From Spironucleus salmonicida (taxonomy: Eukaryota > Fornicata > Diplomonadida > Hexamitidae): a stretch of DNA of 64,000 nucleotides. Where the stretch lies: the NCBI GenBank assembly GCA_000497125.2, contig CM035319.1, forward strand, positions 736,001 to 800,000, read 5' to 3'. Each line of letters starts with the position of its first letter. Position 1 is the first letter of the stretch. Below the pieces are notes generated by a model. That model did not search any database. It was not told where the DNA came from and was given only the letters and a program-made list of their open reading frames with translations. The position numbers and the translations under genes were made by a program. Shown piece after piece: positions 43,283-54,647 of the stretch.

Positions 43283-43489
43283 TCACTGCATCAAAACATA
43301 AGGGGGAACTTTCTTATATTTTTTAGTTATTCTGCTATCTTTAAAGCTAAGATATTGCCCGCAGTCTTTCTCGAATTCTTCTTCTAATAAACATGACATT
43401 GGAGGTCTCTAAAAGTAAATTTCCTTCATACGCTTCCCATGATACATTGTGTCAAGCATGTAAAGTATTTCACTTCCTATGTGTTCCAT
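43283..43489 (-). CDS. small hypothetical protein, 68 aa
   Basis: MEHIGSEILYMLDTMYHGKR to a Lys-rich end (KKYKKVPPYVLMQ) and TGA. The frame is also open for 16 codons upstream without an ATG. An ATTATTATATC box lies about 90 bases before the chosen ATG. It sits tail to tail with the 42496-43269 gene, 13 bp between stops. Could be the C-terminal exon of something longer. Confidence 0.45.
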
Positions 43490-43628
43490 TCTTAAGCCAG
43501 TTCTTGTAACTGTACTATGTAATTTATTTCGTGCTCAAAAACCGAAGAAACTAAAAACTTTTATATCACTAATTTTGATATAATAATGCTCATTTTGAAA
43601 ATTAACAAACCTTTATTATTCACTAAAT

Positions 43629-44273
43629 TCACTTTTTCCACGTCAGCTCCCAAAGCCAGCAATTTTGTCTAACGTCTTTTTCATAAATTGCGTCGTCCTC
43701 CGGAAACTGCCTCTGGCACTCGATTTCCCTAACGAAAACGCAGTCAAAAGCGCTCCTGGCGGTCTCAAAAAACGTCATTATGCTAGCTTTCTTCTCTGGT
43801 TAATGGTGCTAAAAAATTACGTAAATGGTGCCATTCGGTGACAAACTCTCTTTTAGCGTTTGTAGAATGTTTGCGTGTTCCTGCACCATTTGGATGCAGT
43901 CGGACACGAGAATGACTTCGAATTTTTAGTCCAAATGGTTACCCCAAAGGAGCGGAAAAATTTTTGCTGTAGAATTATTATTTATTATATTATAATTTAT
44001 ATTATTTAATATCTGTTTGTTCGGAAAGTCAGTTGTTACGACCTAACTGGAGAAGCGGGACGCTATTATTGCGGGCAGCCCGGAACCAGATCCCAGCTCC
44101 AGGATCGTTTTATCTCTGAAAAGTAAGGTATTGCTTTGTATGAATTCGGCCAATTAAATTGCTGAATTGAACAAAATATGGCTCCACAAGGAATCGTTGG
44201 CAAGTAACTGTAGTCTAGTATCGAATATGTCAACATATGTAAGCTATTCTGGCGAGGACGACGGCTCAAACAT
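43629..44273 (-). CDS. METTL21/EFM7-type lysine methyltransferase
   Basis: SAM-dependent methyltransferase of 214 residues. Motif I is ILELGSGSGLPAIIAS. An acidic post-I residue follows in VVTTDFPNKQIL, motif post-II is EVILVSDCIQMV, and WSHILFNSAIQLAEFI is the upstream block typical of methyltransferase family 16 (modifiers of translation factors and chaperones). The N terminus MFEPSSSPEQ also resembles that group. The exact substrate cannot be inferred. The ATG follows TTTCTTTCCACTTCATC after TATTATATAATACC. Confidence 0.85.
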
Positions 44274-44446
44274 GATGAAGTGGAAAGAAAAATATAGGTA
44301 TTATATAATAATAAATAGAATTTAAATAAACAATGTAAAAATAGTCCAAATCAACGACTAACATTTTGTAGTCATTTACACTATTAAAAGCTAGGTAGAA
44401 ATCATAAGGATGCATTATACCTAGGTATAATATTCCAAACAAGCCT

Positions 44447-45043
44447 ATGAGTAGATAAGATATTTTTAAAAATATTTCTGAATGTTAGCTTTAAGACCTG
44501 TCTGAAAATTCATCTTAAGCACAGAATTAGCTTTATTTACAGCCTATTTTTAAACCATTGAACACTGAAAAAAGATATAAAGAATTAGAAGGTACGTAGC
44601 TCAAAACTATCTGGTATGAATGTCTGTTTTTTGGTAGAGATTAACTTTTACTCTCTATTTAGAAAAATTTTCGTAGAGAAAAGAAACGTTAAGAGTATAT
44701 TGATTTTTAAGAGGTTCCTGTTGTAACGGTTCGCTTTCAAAAGTATAGATCCACTCATATTGTTGATAATGAGAAATAAATACTTAATCGTGTTGGAAAA
44801 CTCTATATTTAAGACTTAAAAACTCAATTTCAGTCATTATTTGGAAAACTAGATTTCTATGAATACTATTTATTTCTTCGTTGGCAAATAGATTAAAAAA
44901 TTTATATTTATCTAAATGCAGTCCCAATCACAAAGAAATTTCTGGATATCTCAAACATAGGGATTCTGAGACTTAAAAAAGTCAAAATGGAGCGGATTAT
45001 CATTTAAATTTACTCATAGCCGGACGATATCGAGTTAATTTGA
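44447..45043 (+). CDS. hypothetical protein, 198 aa
   Basis: ATG follows TATAATATTCCAAACAAGCC. The sequence is coherent and charged (WYECLFFGRDQLLLSIQKNF, EVPVVTVRFQKYRSTH, DFYEYYLFLRWQIDQK), probably an alpha/beta domain. TAR codons throughout. Family not recognised. Confidence 0.65.
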
Positions 45044-45121
45044 CGATAAACGCATATTAACACAAAATCCTCTCATTTAATTGTCTATTTCCGTATCGCA
45101 TTTCTCCCGTTTATAAATAAT

Positions 45122-45619
45122 ATGTCTAACAGTATTGAAATAAACTTACTATGCGTTATTACAGCCCATTTGCTGTACTTATTACCAAAAAACTAATATT
45201 TTACCATAAATTTCATTTTTTCCCAAATCTCATTATTAAACCACCATTTTATCATCACTATAATTTATTATCAACAATACTACTAAAACTCCTTCTTTCA
45301 CTTCGTATTATCCTAAATTTTGATTTAATTGTCCTTCTCTTATACTCCGAAAAATCGAAATTTTGAAGTACTCGTTTTACCATTTCACAGTCTTTATATC
45401 ATTTTCTATAATTCAATTAACACTAATCAGCGAAATATACTCAAAAACACGTTTCCTTCTATTCCTCTCTGGAATTCGCTGTTTTTCTTGACGATTAAAT
45501 TCCAGAAAAATTTCAGCAGGCGACGGCACGAAGTGAAGAATTGTAAGTAAATTATGACTAAAGCTGATATAAAAAATCACAAATTGGCTCGTTATATCAG
45601 TTCAATAATATTTATCTGA
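45122..45619 (+). CDS. possible membrane protein, 165 aa
   Basis: ATG-to-TGA frame just after TTTATAAATAAT. Ile/Phe/Tyr/Leu-rich with two or three hydrophobic stretches (INLLCVITAHLLYLL; IYYQQYYQNSFFHFVLSQIL). AT-rich composition inflates such residues, so this is less certain than neighbouring genes; the basic RRRHEVKNCK segment near the end argues for coding. Confidence 0.45.
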
Positions 45620-45805
45620 ATAAACTAAGAGGAAACTATCAATATTTGTAATTTTAACTCAAAATCCGAAAATTTGAGCTCTGACTGCAGGAAACTGCAA
45701 AGATGCTCTAGAGATTTATCTTATAAATTTGGTGGGAAGGTGCAGAAGAACACTTGATACTTTATACATAATAATAGGGAAATTGCTGAAATTCTGGCCA
45801 GCAAT

Positions 45806-46075
45806 GTGATACTTGTTAGTGAGTCGCTGGGTGCCTCCGTTAGCGCGTTCAGGAGCCAGCTCCTCGTGAGCCAGGGCAACAAACTCGCGGCCTTCAAGCA
45901 GCAGCTCAGCGCGGCCAACAGGGCGCTTCTCGAGCAGAAGAAGGAGCTGAATTTGGCGGAAAAGGAGCGGCAGGCGCTTGAGCAGGAGGGAGTGGAATTG
46001 CGAAATCAAATCATAAACCTCACGTTTTTGGGCGTGATTTTGGTGGTCCTGTTCGTCCTGGTGGGCGTGAGGTGA
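45806..46075 (+). CDS. SNARE-like tail-anchored protein, 5' end unclear
   Basis: The GC-rich part encodes a coiled coil (QLLVSQGNKLAAFKQQLSAA, LLEQKKELNLAEKERQALEQ) and a C-terminal membrane anchor (LTFLGVILVVLFVLVGVR), resembling Qb-SNAREs of the Vti1/Gos1 kind, though the zero-layer Gln is not certain. There is no ATG: the frame opens at 45758 after an in-frame TGA, and the listed start is a GTG. Plausible coding sequence also lies in frame upstream of that TGA. A spliced 5' exon, a non-ATG start or a pseudogene are all possible. Confidence 0.5.
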   Translation: MILVSESLGASVSAFRSQLLVSQGNKLAAFKQQLSAANRALLEQKKELNLAEKERQALEQEGVELRNQIINLTFLGVILVVLFVLVGVR

Positions 46076-46217
46076 GGTGTATTCATGTTTGGCGTAAGTC
46101 GGGATTCGGGGGCGAGCAAAGCGGCAGCACGTTGTCCCCGGCTGGAAGCGCTAGAAAACGGGGTCAGCCCACATTCGCCGCTTCTCGGTCTCTAAATTAA
46201 CGCCCTCCCGCTCCAAA

Positions 46218-46631
46218 ATGCCTACGGCAAAATCGCAGTACGCGCAGCAGAACCTCCAGGCCTACGCGCAGTCCATCTCCTTCTCGTTTCTGCTCAGCCA
46301 GCACCAGGGGCAGCCGCTGCGCGCCCCTGACCCCCCGCACCCCATCCTTGCGGAGACCCAGGTGCTGGAGAGCTCCCAGCGCCCGGACACCGCCTTGCAG
46401 GCCACCTTTAGGAGGGGGAAGACGGCGAAGAAGCGGATGATCGACAACGAGAACATCCTGCACCTGAACCAGAAGCCGCTGGACTACGAGCGGAAGATCC
46501 ACGCGTACATGGTTTCTAGGGAGAGCCAGGAGGGTGGCGAGAACATCAGCAGCGAGGCCGCGCTGCGGCGGGGCTTCCCCACGCACCTCGTGCAGCAGAG
46601 CCGGCCCCGCAACCGGCGCGGCGTGAAGTGA
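46218..46631 (+). CDS. hypothetical basic protein, 137 aa
   Basis: GC-rich ATG-to-TGA frame with the ATG preceded by CTCCAAA. It has a Gln/Ala/Tyr N terminus (KSQYAQQNLQAYAQSISFSF), a Pro-rich middle and a basic C terminus ending in RPRNRRGVK. Family not recognised. Confidence 0.6.
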   Translation: MPTAKSQYAQQNLQAYAQSISFSFLLSQHQGQPLRAPDPPHPILAETQVLESSQRPDTALQATFRRGKTAKKRMIDNENILHLNQKPLDYERKIHAYMVSRESQEGGENISSEAALRRGFPTHLVQQSRPRNRRGVK

Positions 46632-46690
46632 AGGCAGCTGGTGCAATTCGCCCGGACTGGTAATACCCGCATAATAGCCTACCGCCCAAA

Positions 46691-47191
46691 ATGGACGTCG
46701 TCGCGAAGGTGCTCAACGAGTCCCTCCTCCAGCGCTCCGGCTCCCGGCTCGGCGCCTCCGCGGCCTTCAGCGTGCGGCGGTCCGTGCAGCCCCAGCCCAC
46801 GGCGCGGGTGTACCGGCAGCTGCAGGGCTCCATTGTGCTCTCGGACCTCGCGCCCCCGGTGCCGGTCGCGGCGCCCCTGAGCGACATGGTGCTGCACAGC
46901 AGCTCCCAGCAGGCGTCCTCCGCAGCTGACACCAGCACCATGGCCCCGAAGCAGGCGCGGCAGCGGGCGAAGTCCGCCAAGGGGAAGCCGGCACCGCCTG
47001 CAGCGGCAGCGACCAGCAAGGCCCCCAGACCCAAGGGCTTCCGCCGGGGCGCCTTCCGCGACGAGATGCGCGTGGAGGACCTCGCCCCGCGGCCCCGGAC
47101 GCGTGCCACGAGCGCCAAGCAGCAGAAGGCCGGCTTCGTGCCCACCATCCAGCGCGAGCTCCTGGCCGCGGAGCCGTTCTGCCTGCAGTGA
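46691..47191 (+). CDS. hypothetical basic, disordered protein, 166 aa
   Basis: ATG shortly after CGCATAATAGCC. Ala/Pro/Arg-rich and probably unstructured (KQARQRAKSAKGKPAPPAAA), with a conserved-looking end (GFVPTIQRELLAAEPFCLQ). It could be a nucleic-acid- or microtubule-associated protein; nothing specific is visible. Convergent with the next gene, 45 bp between stops. Confidence 0.55.
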   Translation: MDVVAKVLNESLLQRSGSRLGASAAFSVRRSVQPQPTARVYRQLQGSIVLSDLAPPVPVAAPLSDMVLHSSSQQASSAADTSTMAPKQARQRAKSAKGKPAPPAAAATSKAPRPKGFRRGAFRDEMRVEDLAPRPRTRATSAKQQKAGFVPTIQRELLAAEPFCLQ

Positions 47192-47236
47192 GCGTGATAC
47201 AGTAATCGGCTGTGATGTGATACTAGTACTATCTAC

Positions 47237-47875
47237 TCATCTGAACTACAACTCTAGTAACACCGTGCCAACCAACTCCATAATAATCTGAATCGGCTGC
47301 GGCATGTTTGTGTATACTTCGAACACTTAACTTACTTAATAACGTAAAGTAACCCAATATTCATAAAATCCATTTCCAAAAACCATCTAAAATCTGATTT
47401 TTATTTCATCAATTAATCTTTATGACTATTCTTCTTCAATTTAATCATAATTTTTAACAACATTACGTAACTTCGTTCTATTTACATGTAATATCACATT
47501 TCCAATTTATTCTTCCGATATTCTTTGCTTTTAGTCCTTTTTCTTTTCCCTTTTAAAGTTTTTCATTATGCATAACACAAATAGATCTCGGCCATAACGT
47601 ATTCCCTCCGCCCAAATTTGTGCGAATAAACTAGTTTCAAGATACTTTGGAACATCATATCTTTAAATTGGATTGAGAGTAACGAAAAAGTAAATTTATT
47701 GTGTAATGATATTTTTTGTAATAGGTATGATTATTTACTTTTTAGATTTGCATATGGTTAATTAAGAACTCTTTTTATACTTTAAACCTAATTCATAAGG
47801 AACTGCAAAATTAGGTCGAAACATGGGATCATCATAAGCGCCTAATAGTGTTGCATCTGTCTTAAATAAATTCAT
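47237..47875 (-). CDS. hypothetical protein, 212 aa
   Basis: MNLFKTDATLLGAYDDPMFR, a long Lys-rich middle and an amphipathic C terminus (FGNGFYEYWVTLRYQVSQVF; MPQPIQIIMELVGTVLLELQ). The last about 20 codons lie in the GC-richer DNA at the end of the neighbouring island, another within-gene composition change. Many TAR=Gln codons. No family recognised. Confidence 0.6.
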
Positions 47876-48295
47876 TTTTGCAAATTATAATGAGATTATT
47901 ATTTGTAATATTAGAAATTTCATTAAGAACTTGTTTTGTTATTAACTATATATATTAATACTCTTTCTAAGAAAATATTACTTAATTACTTTATGAACTC
48001 ATTATTAAATATTATTTATATTCTGTTATATTTATTGTAACTTACTTTTAAAACATTATTTAACTAAAGACTTAACTAGATAGTTAAGGTAAATGTTTAA
48101 TATTAATTTTAAAATATAAAATATATTATGTATAAAATTAACCGCGTTTTAAATAATTCTTATGATTAGCAGTCATAAATACTAAATCTTGAAAGAACTG
48201 ACAATAGAATCTAATGTATGTTAAATTTAAGTAATTTTTAACTTATACAAATATTTAATTATATTGAAATGACATAAGATAACTCAGGAGATATA
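47876..48295. other. AT-rich intergenic DNA
   Basis: Promoter side of the 47237-47875 gene, which holds TTTGCAAATTATAATG before the start. Nothing else seen. Confidence 0.5.
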
Positions 48296-49916
48296 TCAAG
48301 AATGATTTCTACATTTTTTCTTGAATTAAATAATTACCACAGTCAAAAACACACTATGTATAGTAAAAGATACAAATAATAATATCCATCCTTCCCAAAA
48401 TCCATTATATGGAACTATTACTTCTAAACCTGAAAGGGATAAGAGATGTACTTCAGTAGCTACTATACCAAAATAATTACCAAATCCAAACATATCAAGC
48501 ATTAATTAATACTATTATTATACTTAATAGCAATATATATTGTCCTCAGATGGGAATTATATATTACCATTTATACTAAATTCAATCTGTTGTTTATTAA
48601 ATGCTTAAATACTTTAACTAATATTTATGTCTATTGAATCAAATGTTTTGATGATTTTATTACTTTATTCAATTAAATACAAAGCTAATTTCCAGTCAAC
48701 GTAACATTAGCATCACCTACTGGAATATGTGTGGGATTAAATCGATATGATCCTAAATATTTCCCTTTATTTTATAGTTTGTATGATATTCCTTAAGTCA
48801 TATTACTAGGGTAATATTTAACTTAATCGAGTTCATATTCATATTCCTATTAGGAATCATATTCAGAAATTTTCCATGTCTCACAAGTAAGATAATTATT
48901 TATTTGAAATGGTAATTAAGTATAGAATCATAATTAAAAAAATTACCACTTTCATCAGCTAGTTCTGATACATTTACCCTAAAATTTTAAGTATCATATT
49001 TTTCAAAATTAAATAATGATATTGTGTTAACTTAGTTGATATAAATATATCCATCCAAAAATGCAACAGTGCCTGAATTAGTACATACATCATAAACTTC
49101 GCGTTTCGATACAGAAATGTAATAAATTAGATTAAAGTCTAATGTGATATCTTCCTCTTTTTATACTCCATAATCATCTATATATTTATTTTTGGTAGTA
49201 ATTGTCTTAGAAATAAGAATTGAAACTTATATAATTATAAAATTGTCTCCAGATATTTATAAGGTCGAAGATACACATAGTTATTGTTGTTCTTCACTGC
49301 CATTTAAACAATCTAGTTCTTCTAATTGAAATTAAAAAAATCATACTTATCTTTCGTAATATTCTTTTATTAAATAATACTTCCATGCAATAGAATATAG
49401 TACATTAGATCTGATGTAGGAGTTACCGTGCAATTGGGATTTGTTTATATTTTAGTTACGATAGACTCAAACGACTCATATGACACAGATGGATTAGAAA
49501 CACATCCATTATATTCATATATAACAACTACAAAGTCATCCACCACTGATTCTTAAATTAAATAATTATCCAGAAACATTATTTCATATGAGGAAATCAC
49601 ATAACTACTAGCGTTTTATGAAAAAGATCCAATAGTTGGTTGAAGAGTTATATTAGCATTAGCAAAGGCATTATAGACTATAAATTCTGATCTAAATTCA
49701 TTTGGACCAATTCTAATTGTATATACACTAGTTCTGCCAATTGGTACCATGCAGCTTAAGACTTCTTCGTTATTCACCTCATTGCTAGGCTCCGTAAAAA
49801 ATTAACTTAGTCTGTCTGCTTATTTACCTCAACACGAGCTGACCTCATCTAACATGAGAAGGCTAGAACAATAATCCTTTTTAACTAAAGTCAAATAATA
49901 TTGTTATATACTAACA
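48296..49916 (-). pseudogene. frameshifted relative of the 37694-39289 surface protein
   Basis: The same domain order can be followed end to end: SARVEVNKQTDQV, EFRSEFIVYNAF, a NKYIDDYG-type block, NYLTCETWKISEYDS, then FGFGNYFGIVATE, YNGFWEGW, a transmembrane helix and a Lys-rich tail. At least four frameshifts separate the blocks and no usable start is present. It is uniformly AT-rich, unlike the intact relative's GC-richer 3' half. Inactivation looks recent, because the blocks remain easily recognisable. Confidence 0.8.
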
Positions 49917-50392
49917 TCTTTCTTAATGTATACTTTGTTGCGACTGTGTATTCGAGTAAAATTATATCATTATTATCTATTTTACAGAATAATTTTTTAC
50001 AAAATATACCAAATTATGTATCATCCTATAATTAACATACCAGAAAAAACGCATTGTAATATATTACTTATTATCCTTATACTAAACGATTTCTGAAAAG
50101 TTGTCCATTTAAGTTTTAAACCGCATCGAACAATTTCACCGAATCTGCAGCGAAACCAATTTTTAAAATCTGACTATATAGAATATTAAAGCTTTTCTTC
50201 TAAAACAACACACTGTCAATCGAAGTTGGTTTTTGAGCTCTAATTTGTTAGCACCTAAAAATTTCAGCGTCAAAGCCCAGCTACTTACTCTCTCGATCGC
50301 GCACTGCAAGACGATAAAACTGCAATTATTACATCCCGCAAACTTCAGCAGCACCGATTTTCAGCTATAACAAGATAGAACTCCCGCGCACC
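49917..50392. other. intermediate-GC region, gene uncertain
   Basis: A plus-strand frame stays open from about 50110 across an AT-box to 50808 but has no ATG before 50660. The minus strand holds shorter frames broken by TGA. I cannot decide whether either is coding. Confidence 0.35.
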
Positions 50393-50746
50393 TCAGCAAG
50401 GTATCACTGGCGGTATTCGCCACAAGCCGCAGCCTGCAGCGATTTCCATTTCTTTAAAATATAAAACATTTAATATTATATAATAATAATAAACTATTTT
50501 CCACTCCAAATATCGGTTTTAACGAGTGCAGGTCCTTCCAAACGCGAGAGGGCGCGTCGTGTGCAGAAAGGGGAATTTCCGCAGCTTGAAAACGAGATTT
50601 TGCGCTCTGGAATGCGCATTCCCGCCGATTAACATTTGCGGCAACGGCCGATTAGTGTTACTGATATAAGGAATGTGCTGGAATTCAGGTAACTCCAAAC
50701 GAAAAATAACGCGCTTCTCAGCATTTCCTAAGCGTGACTTGATCAT
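50393..50746 (-). CDS. doubtful protein, 117 aa
   Basis: ATG-to-TGA frame starting MIKSRLGNAEKRVIFRLELP with a reasonable first 75 residues. It then translates an AT-box (KIVYYYYIILNVLYF), which is suspicious. The first part may be real and the stop lost, or the whole may be chance. Confidence 0.3.
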
Positions 50747-50897
50747 TCAGTGCGCTGCTTACTTCAGGAATTTGAATATAGTGTGATGATTACAAATAGT
50801 ATTAGTCAGTATATAATAATAATAATTATTATTATATTTACAATAATAGTAATAATTATTATATAATAATATTAATAGTCAGAAACTTGAAACTAAA

Positions 50898-51242
50898 ATG
50901 TCGAAAGGTGTTCCACTAAATTGCTTTCTATGCTTGATTGTAAGCGGGGTGTTTACTAGCACCATTCAGGCGCCGTGCAGCGTAAGGGTGCGTGCTATAG
51001 AGCAAGTAAATCGGTAAATTATAAGTGTTTTCATCAGTCATTGGCATCCCACACTCTACAGAATGCGTTATATTGCGTCTATGATGGCGTTTTGTGCAGT
51101 TGCTGCCTTTGCATTTGTTCTACTTATTTTCGTGTACTTGTTGCGCAAGGACGCTGGTGTTCTGGCTTAGAACCAGGTGTTGCATATATAACTCCACTGG
51201 GTTCCATGTTACGCAACGCAGTGCACTAGTATGTCCTCTTGA
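50898..51242 (+). CDS. possible signal-peptide plus single-pass membrane protein, 114 aa
   Basis: N-terminal hydrophobic leader (GVPLNCFLCLIVSGVFTS) ending near a cleavage-like TIQAP, then a second hydrophobic helix (YIASMMAFCAVAAFAFVLLI with FVYLLRKD after it). The ATG follows an AT-rich tract of ATTATTATA units. Two other frames are also open here and Cys-rich, so the frame choice is moderate. Confidence 0.45.
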
Positions 51243-52288
51243 TTGTACGTCCATGCATGTGCCATTTTCTACAACTAAGGTTTCGACAAATGAGGTATAT
51301 GTAGAGTTATTGTTGGAATCCTAAATGCAAATACCTTTAATTATGTTTAAACTTGAGTAAGTTATTTAACAACCTGACTGCCACATTACAATATTTAGCA
51401 GTTAAAATCACTTAAGTAGATAAATTGAACGATGAATGTGTTTATTACTAGTTATATTAGTCATTTAGAATTACTATACGGTTTTCCAAGAAAAATAACT
51501 ATTATATATAATGTAAAATTAACTTTTCTTATAGCACTTTTCAATTTATTATACTTATCAAGTATACTTTTAAATTAATATATTTATATTATACTTACCC
51601 TGGTTATAAAAATAACTGTAGAAAAACGGTTTTTTATTAAATAATTTAAAAAATAATAAATCGCTAGTATTGACAGATTAATATTATATACTAAATATCA
51701 TAGTTAAAAAATATAGAAATAATATTGTTTGATTTAAACCCAATCATAAGATGCATATTTATATTTTATCTATAACTATGTAATTTGTTTGTCAAACATC
51801 GTATTCTGGCGAAATAATGATATTATGAGTATAACTATAATGAATATTACAATGGTGAATGCAAATAACTATTATAGTAAAGTTACACGAGACCTCATTC
51901 ATGTCACTATGATTTTCGAATTATATTTTCTACAACAGTTGAGTAACTATTTATTATTTGCATCATTTATCCTATTATATTAAGTACACATATAAGATCA
52001 ATTTTAGTAAAACTATGTACATAATTTGCTGCCATTTTAATCTAGCATCATTCCCTAGATTACAAAAATTGACACACACGCCAATACTTATACTCATTAT
52101 ATTAAGCGCCATTATGCGGCATCAAATTGAATTATGGTTATGTTATGAAATAAAAACAATAACAACAAGAAATATGTTTACTTTGAAAACTTGAGTTCAC
52201 ATCATATTTTGTAATATTATTAATCGTACCAAGAGATGTAAGTATCACCTCTAATTCTCACTTTTAAAAATATCACTCAACGTCTATG
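51243..52288. other. AT-rich region
   Basis: About 1 kb of low-GC DNA. Two short frames (a 49-codon minus-strand one near 52120-51970 starting MALNIMSISIGVC and a 78-codon plus-strand one) are possible but unsupported. Confidence 0.4.
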
Positions 52289-52588
52289 TCAATGTGAGCT
52301 GAGGAGGCCTTCGCCGTTGTTTGCTGTTGCTGGTACCTCTTATAAAGGAGATACCATTACATATTATGCTTAATTAGCATTATTAGGTTTGTTCTTTGAC
52401 TATACAACGCTCTTTCTACAGCAGCATGCAAAACAGCAACAACAACAGCTATAAATAGATGCAACTATGAGAAGCAGAATGGTGCCTCCTGCGAACAGAA
52501 AATTAAACTACAATAGACGGATAATGATTTCTTCGTACTCCGGATTGGTGAACTAGTAGGTGTAACTAAGTGTGTTGATTATCGACAT
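52289..52588 (-). CDS. small membrane protein with polycysteine juxtamembrane cluster
   Basis: 99 residues: a short N-terminal ectodomain (NTLSYTYQFTNPEYEE), one transmembrane helix (FNFLFAGGTILLLIVASIY), immediately followed by SCCCCCFACCCRK and a Gln/Asn-rich cytoplasmic tail. Eight cysteines at the membrane face are a strong candidate for multiple S-palmitoylation. TAR=Gln is needed at several points in the tail. No family recognised. Confidence 0.75.
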
Positions 52589-53426
52589 TATAAAGACACT
52601 TTTTGATTACTAATATAATATGATAATAAGAATGAATATAATATTTCTATACGTGATACCATGAATTAGAATATAAAATTAATACTATATTAATGAACTA
52701 GTTTTTATAGTATATTTAATTTATTTAATATTATATTATAACAAATCAAATGACTATTTATAATAATATTATAATAATATTATTATTATATTTTAGATAC
52801 ATGAATATATAATACGTCAAATTCATTGCTTATCTTATCAGCTAGTTTTAAAGTAGTACTTATATAGCCTTAGCTTATTATTATACTAGTATTAATGACT
52901 AAATTAGTATACTTAATGTATACGAATCTTCTGATCATTTTTTTAAGCAAATTAATTAAATGATAATTAAACTAGATTCAACTGTAATAAGACTAATATT
53001 TTATTTTAATTCTAATTAAATTTATTCATAATTTTTTAGCTGAGAGAATATCTAATATAACCGAATCATAATATATTACGATTAATGGTTATTTCACCTC
53101 TGATAGTAATAAACTTTAGAACTAACTAACACACTTAATAAAGTTATCTAAACTATTAAAATGAATTTTAGAGTTAATAATTTTTTTAAACTAATTACTT
53201 CAGTAAAAGTAAAATAAACATAAATATGCAATTATAAAATTAATTTCAGTATCAAGTTTTTTAATTTAGTTATGACGTAATTGCATGAATTTAAAACATA
53301 AACTATTTGATCATACTCGTTTTACAATGAATATGTATATTTTATTCAATAAAATGTTTCGTATTCAAAATATTAACGTGTTAACCTCATTTGTAGGCAT
53401 AAAGATTTTTGATTAATAAAAAAATA
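52589..53426. other. AT-rich intergenic DNA
   Basis: Contains a run of short ATTATATTATAA-type units near 52720-52790, including tandem ATAATATT. No coding signal. Confidence 0.5.
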
Positions 53427-54647
53427 TCAGACATATTACATATTGCACAAATTAACCCTATCTTAACCTGTCGTCTGGTATGCGCTCAGCAGGCTCGTGA
53501 ACTCATCGAGGCGGCAGAAGGTCTGGGCCGCGCAGTGCAGCGTCGTGACCGGCGCCCCGAGGTACCGCACGCGCACCAGGTCCTGCTGGTGCAGCTCGAT
53601 CTGGACGTCCGCCGCGAAGCCGGGCTGGCCGCAGTCCCAGCTGCCGTTGGTGAGCACGGTCATCAGGGGTGCGAGAGTCGTGTCGTGGGCCGTGACGAGG
53701 TGGAGCTTGCGGCTGTCCGCGGTCAGCTTGTGGATGATGTCCGCGAACACGGGCCCCACGTTCATCTTGACGACCTTCGTGGCGTTGGTCTGGTCCGCGC
53801 TGCAGAACCACTGCTTCCAGTACATGTCGTTCGCGGCTTCGATTTTCTAGTAGGTGCTATTTGTTACTATGGCAGGCAAAGGATCCCCGCGCCCCGTTAT
53901 GGCACGCAGCGCATCCCAAATGCGATTCCAGTCAAAGTTAGGAGTCTTAAGAGCAGCATTGACCTGATCAAGCTCCGCCTTCAGGGGGAACAGCGAGGCG
54001 TGCGTGACGTAGTTGGCCTCCTGGAACGCCGCCTGCCACGGGCACGGGTACGGCGGGTGGTAGCCGTCCGCGAGGCTCTCCGCGGTGTCCACGCGGAACT
54101 GGGCGGTGCCCGGGAAGAGGACCGCGAGCTGGCCCAGCAGGGACGCGCGCGTGCGGCTGGTGTTCGTGGACCGCAGCCCCACCTCCGCGGGGTCGAAGCG
54201 CGCGGAGACGAAGCCCGAGTCCACGTAGTCCCGCTTCAGCCGCCGGGCCAGCGCCTGGTGCTGCCGGAAGCCGTTGCGGACCAGCTCGCCAGGGGGGCAA
54301 GGGGCCGGCGTGGAGGTGTTGAGGATGATCCGCTGGGCGTCGTACGCGATCTGCTCCGGCAGGTCGCACTGCCACGCGGGGACGATATCGGTAGGGATAG
54401 CGTAGAAGGACGTGCGCGCGCCATGTCTGGCTATCACGATCGCCTTCTTCAGGGTGGACTTCGCCGGCCGCGTCAGCACCACGCCCAGGACGATCGCGAC
54501 GACCACACAGACGACGGCAACGGCGGAGATCGCGGTTATTATGACGCATTTCTTTTTAGATTAAAATTTATTGACGACTACTATGTGCTCTTCAGCGGTA
54601 GATGCCTGCTCAATGCTGACATTTTGTTGGGCGGTTTAAATCTTCAT
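53427..54647 (-). CDS. membrane-anchored histidine acid phosphatase
   Basis: 406 residues. A cytoplasmic N terminus leads to a signal-anchor helix (ITAISAVAVVCVVVAIVLGV), then the catalytic domain. The histidine nucleophile motif is VIARHGARTS and the proton donor is in LHLVTAHDTTLAPL. The spacing fits branch-2 histidine phosphatases (acid phosphatase/phytase). Type II topology would put the enzyme outside the cell or in the lysosome-like lumen. TAG=Gln joins TNSTY to KIEAANDMYW. Start at ATG 54647 (MKIQTAQQNVS), whose first about 35 codons are AT-rich before the GC-rich body. Confidence 0.88.
53470..54386 (-). repeat. direct repeat, copy 1 (phosphatase body)
   Basis: Near-identical to 62979-63895 at offset 9509; at least one substitution (LMTVLT against LMAVLT). 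It covers most of the catalytic domain but not the anchor or the RHG motif. Confidence 0.93.

Noticed and set aside
45755-45757. Selenocysteine or recoded TGA in the SNARE-like frame
   Set aside because: No homologue or structural element supports recoding; a missed exon or decay is simpler.
50110-50808. Long plus-strand frame across an AT-box
   Set aside because: No ATG in the first 180 codons and it translates a promoter-like tract; coding status could not be supported.
51958-52194. 78-codon plus-strand frame
   Set aside because: Low-complexity AT-driven composition, no promoter spacing, and a competing minus-strand frame of equal quality.
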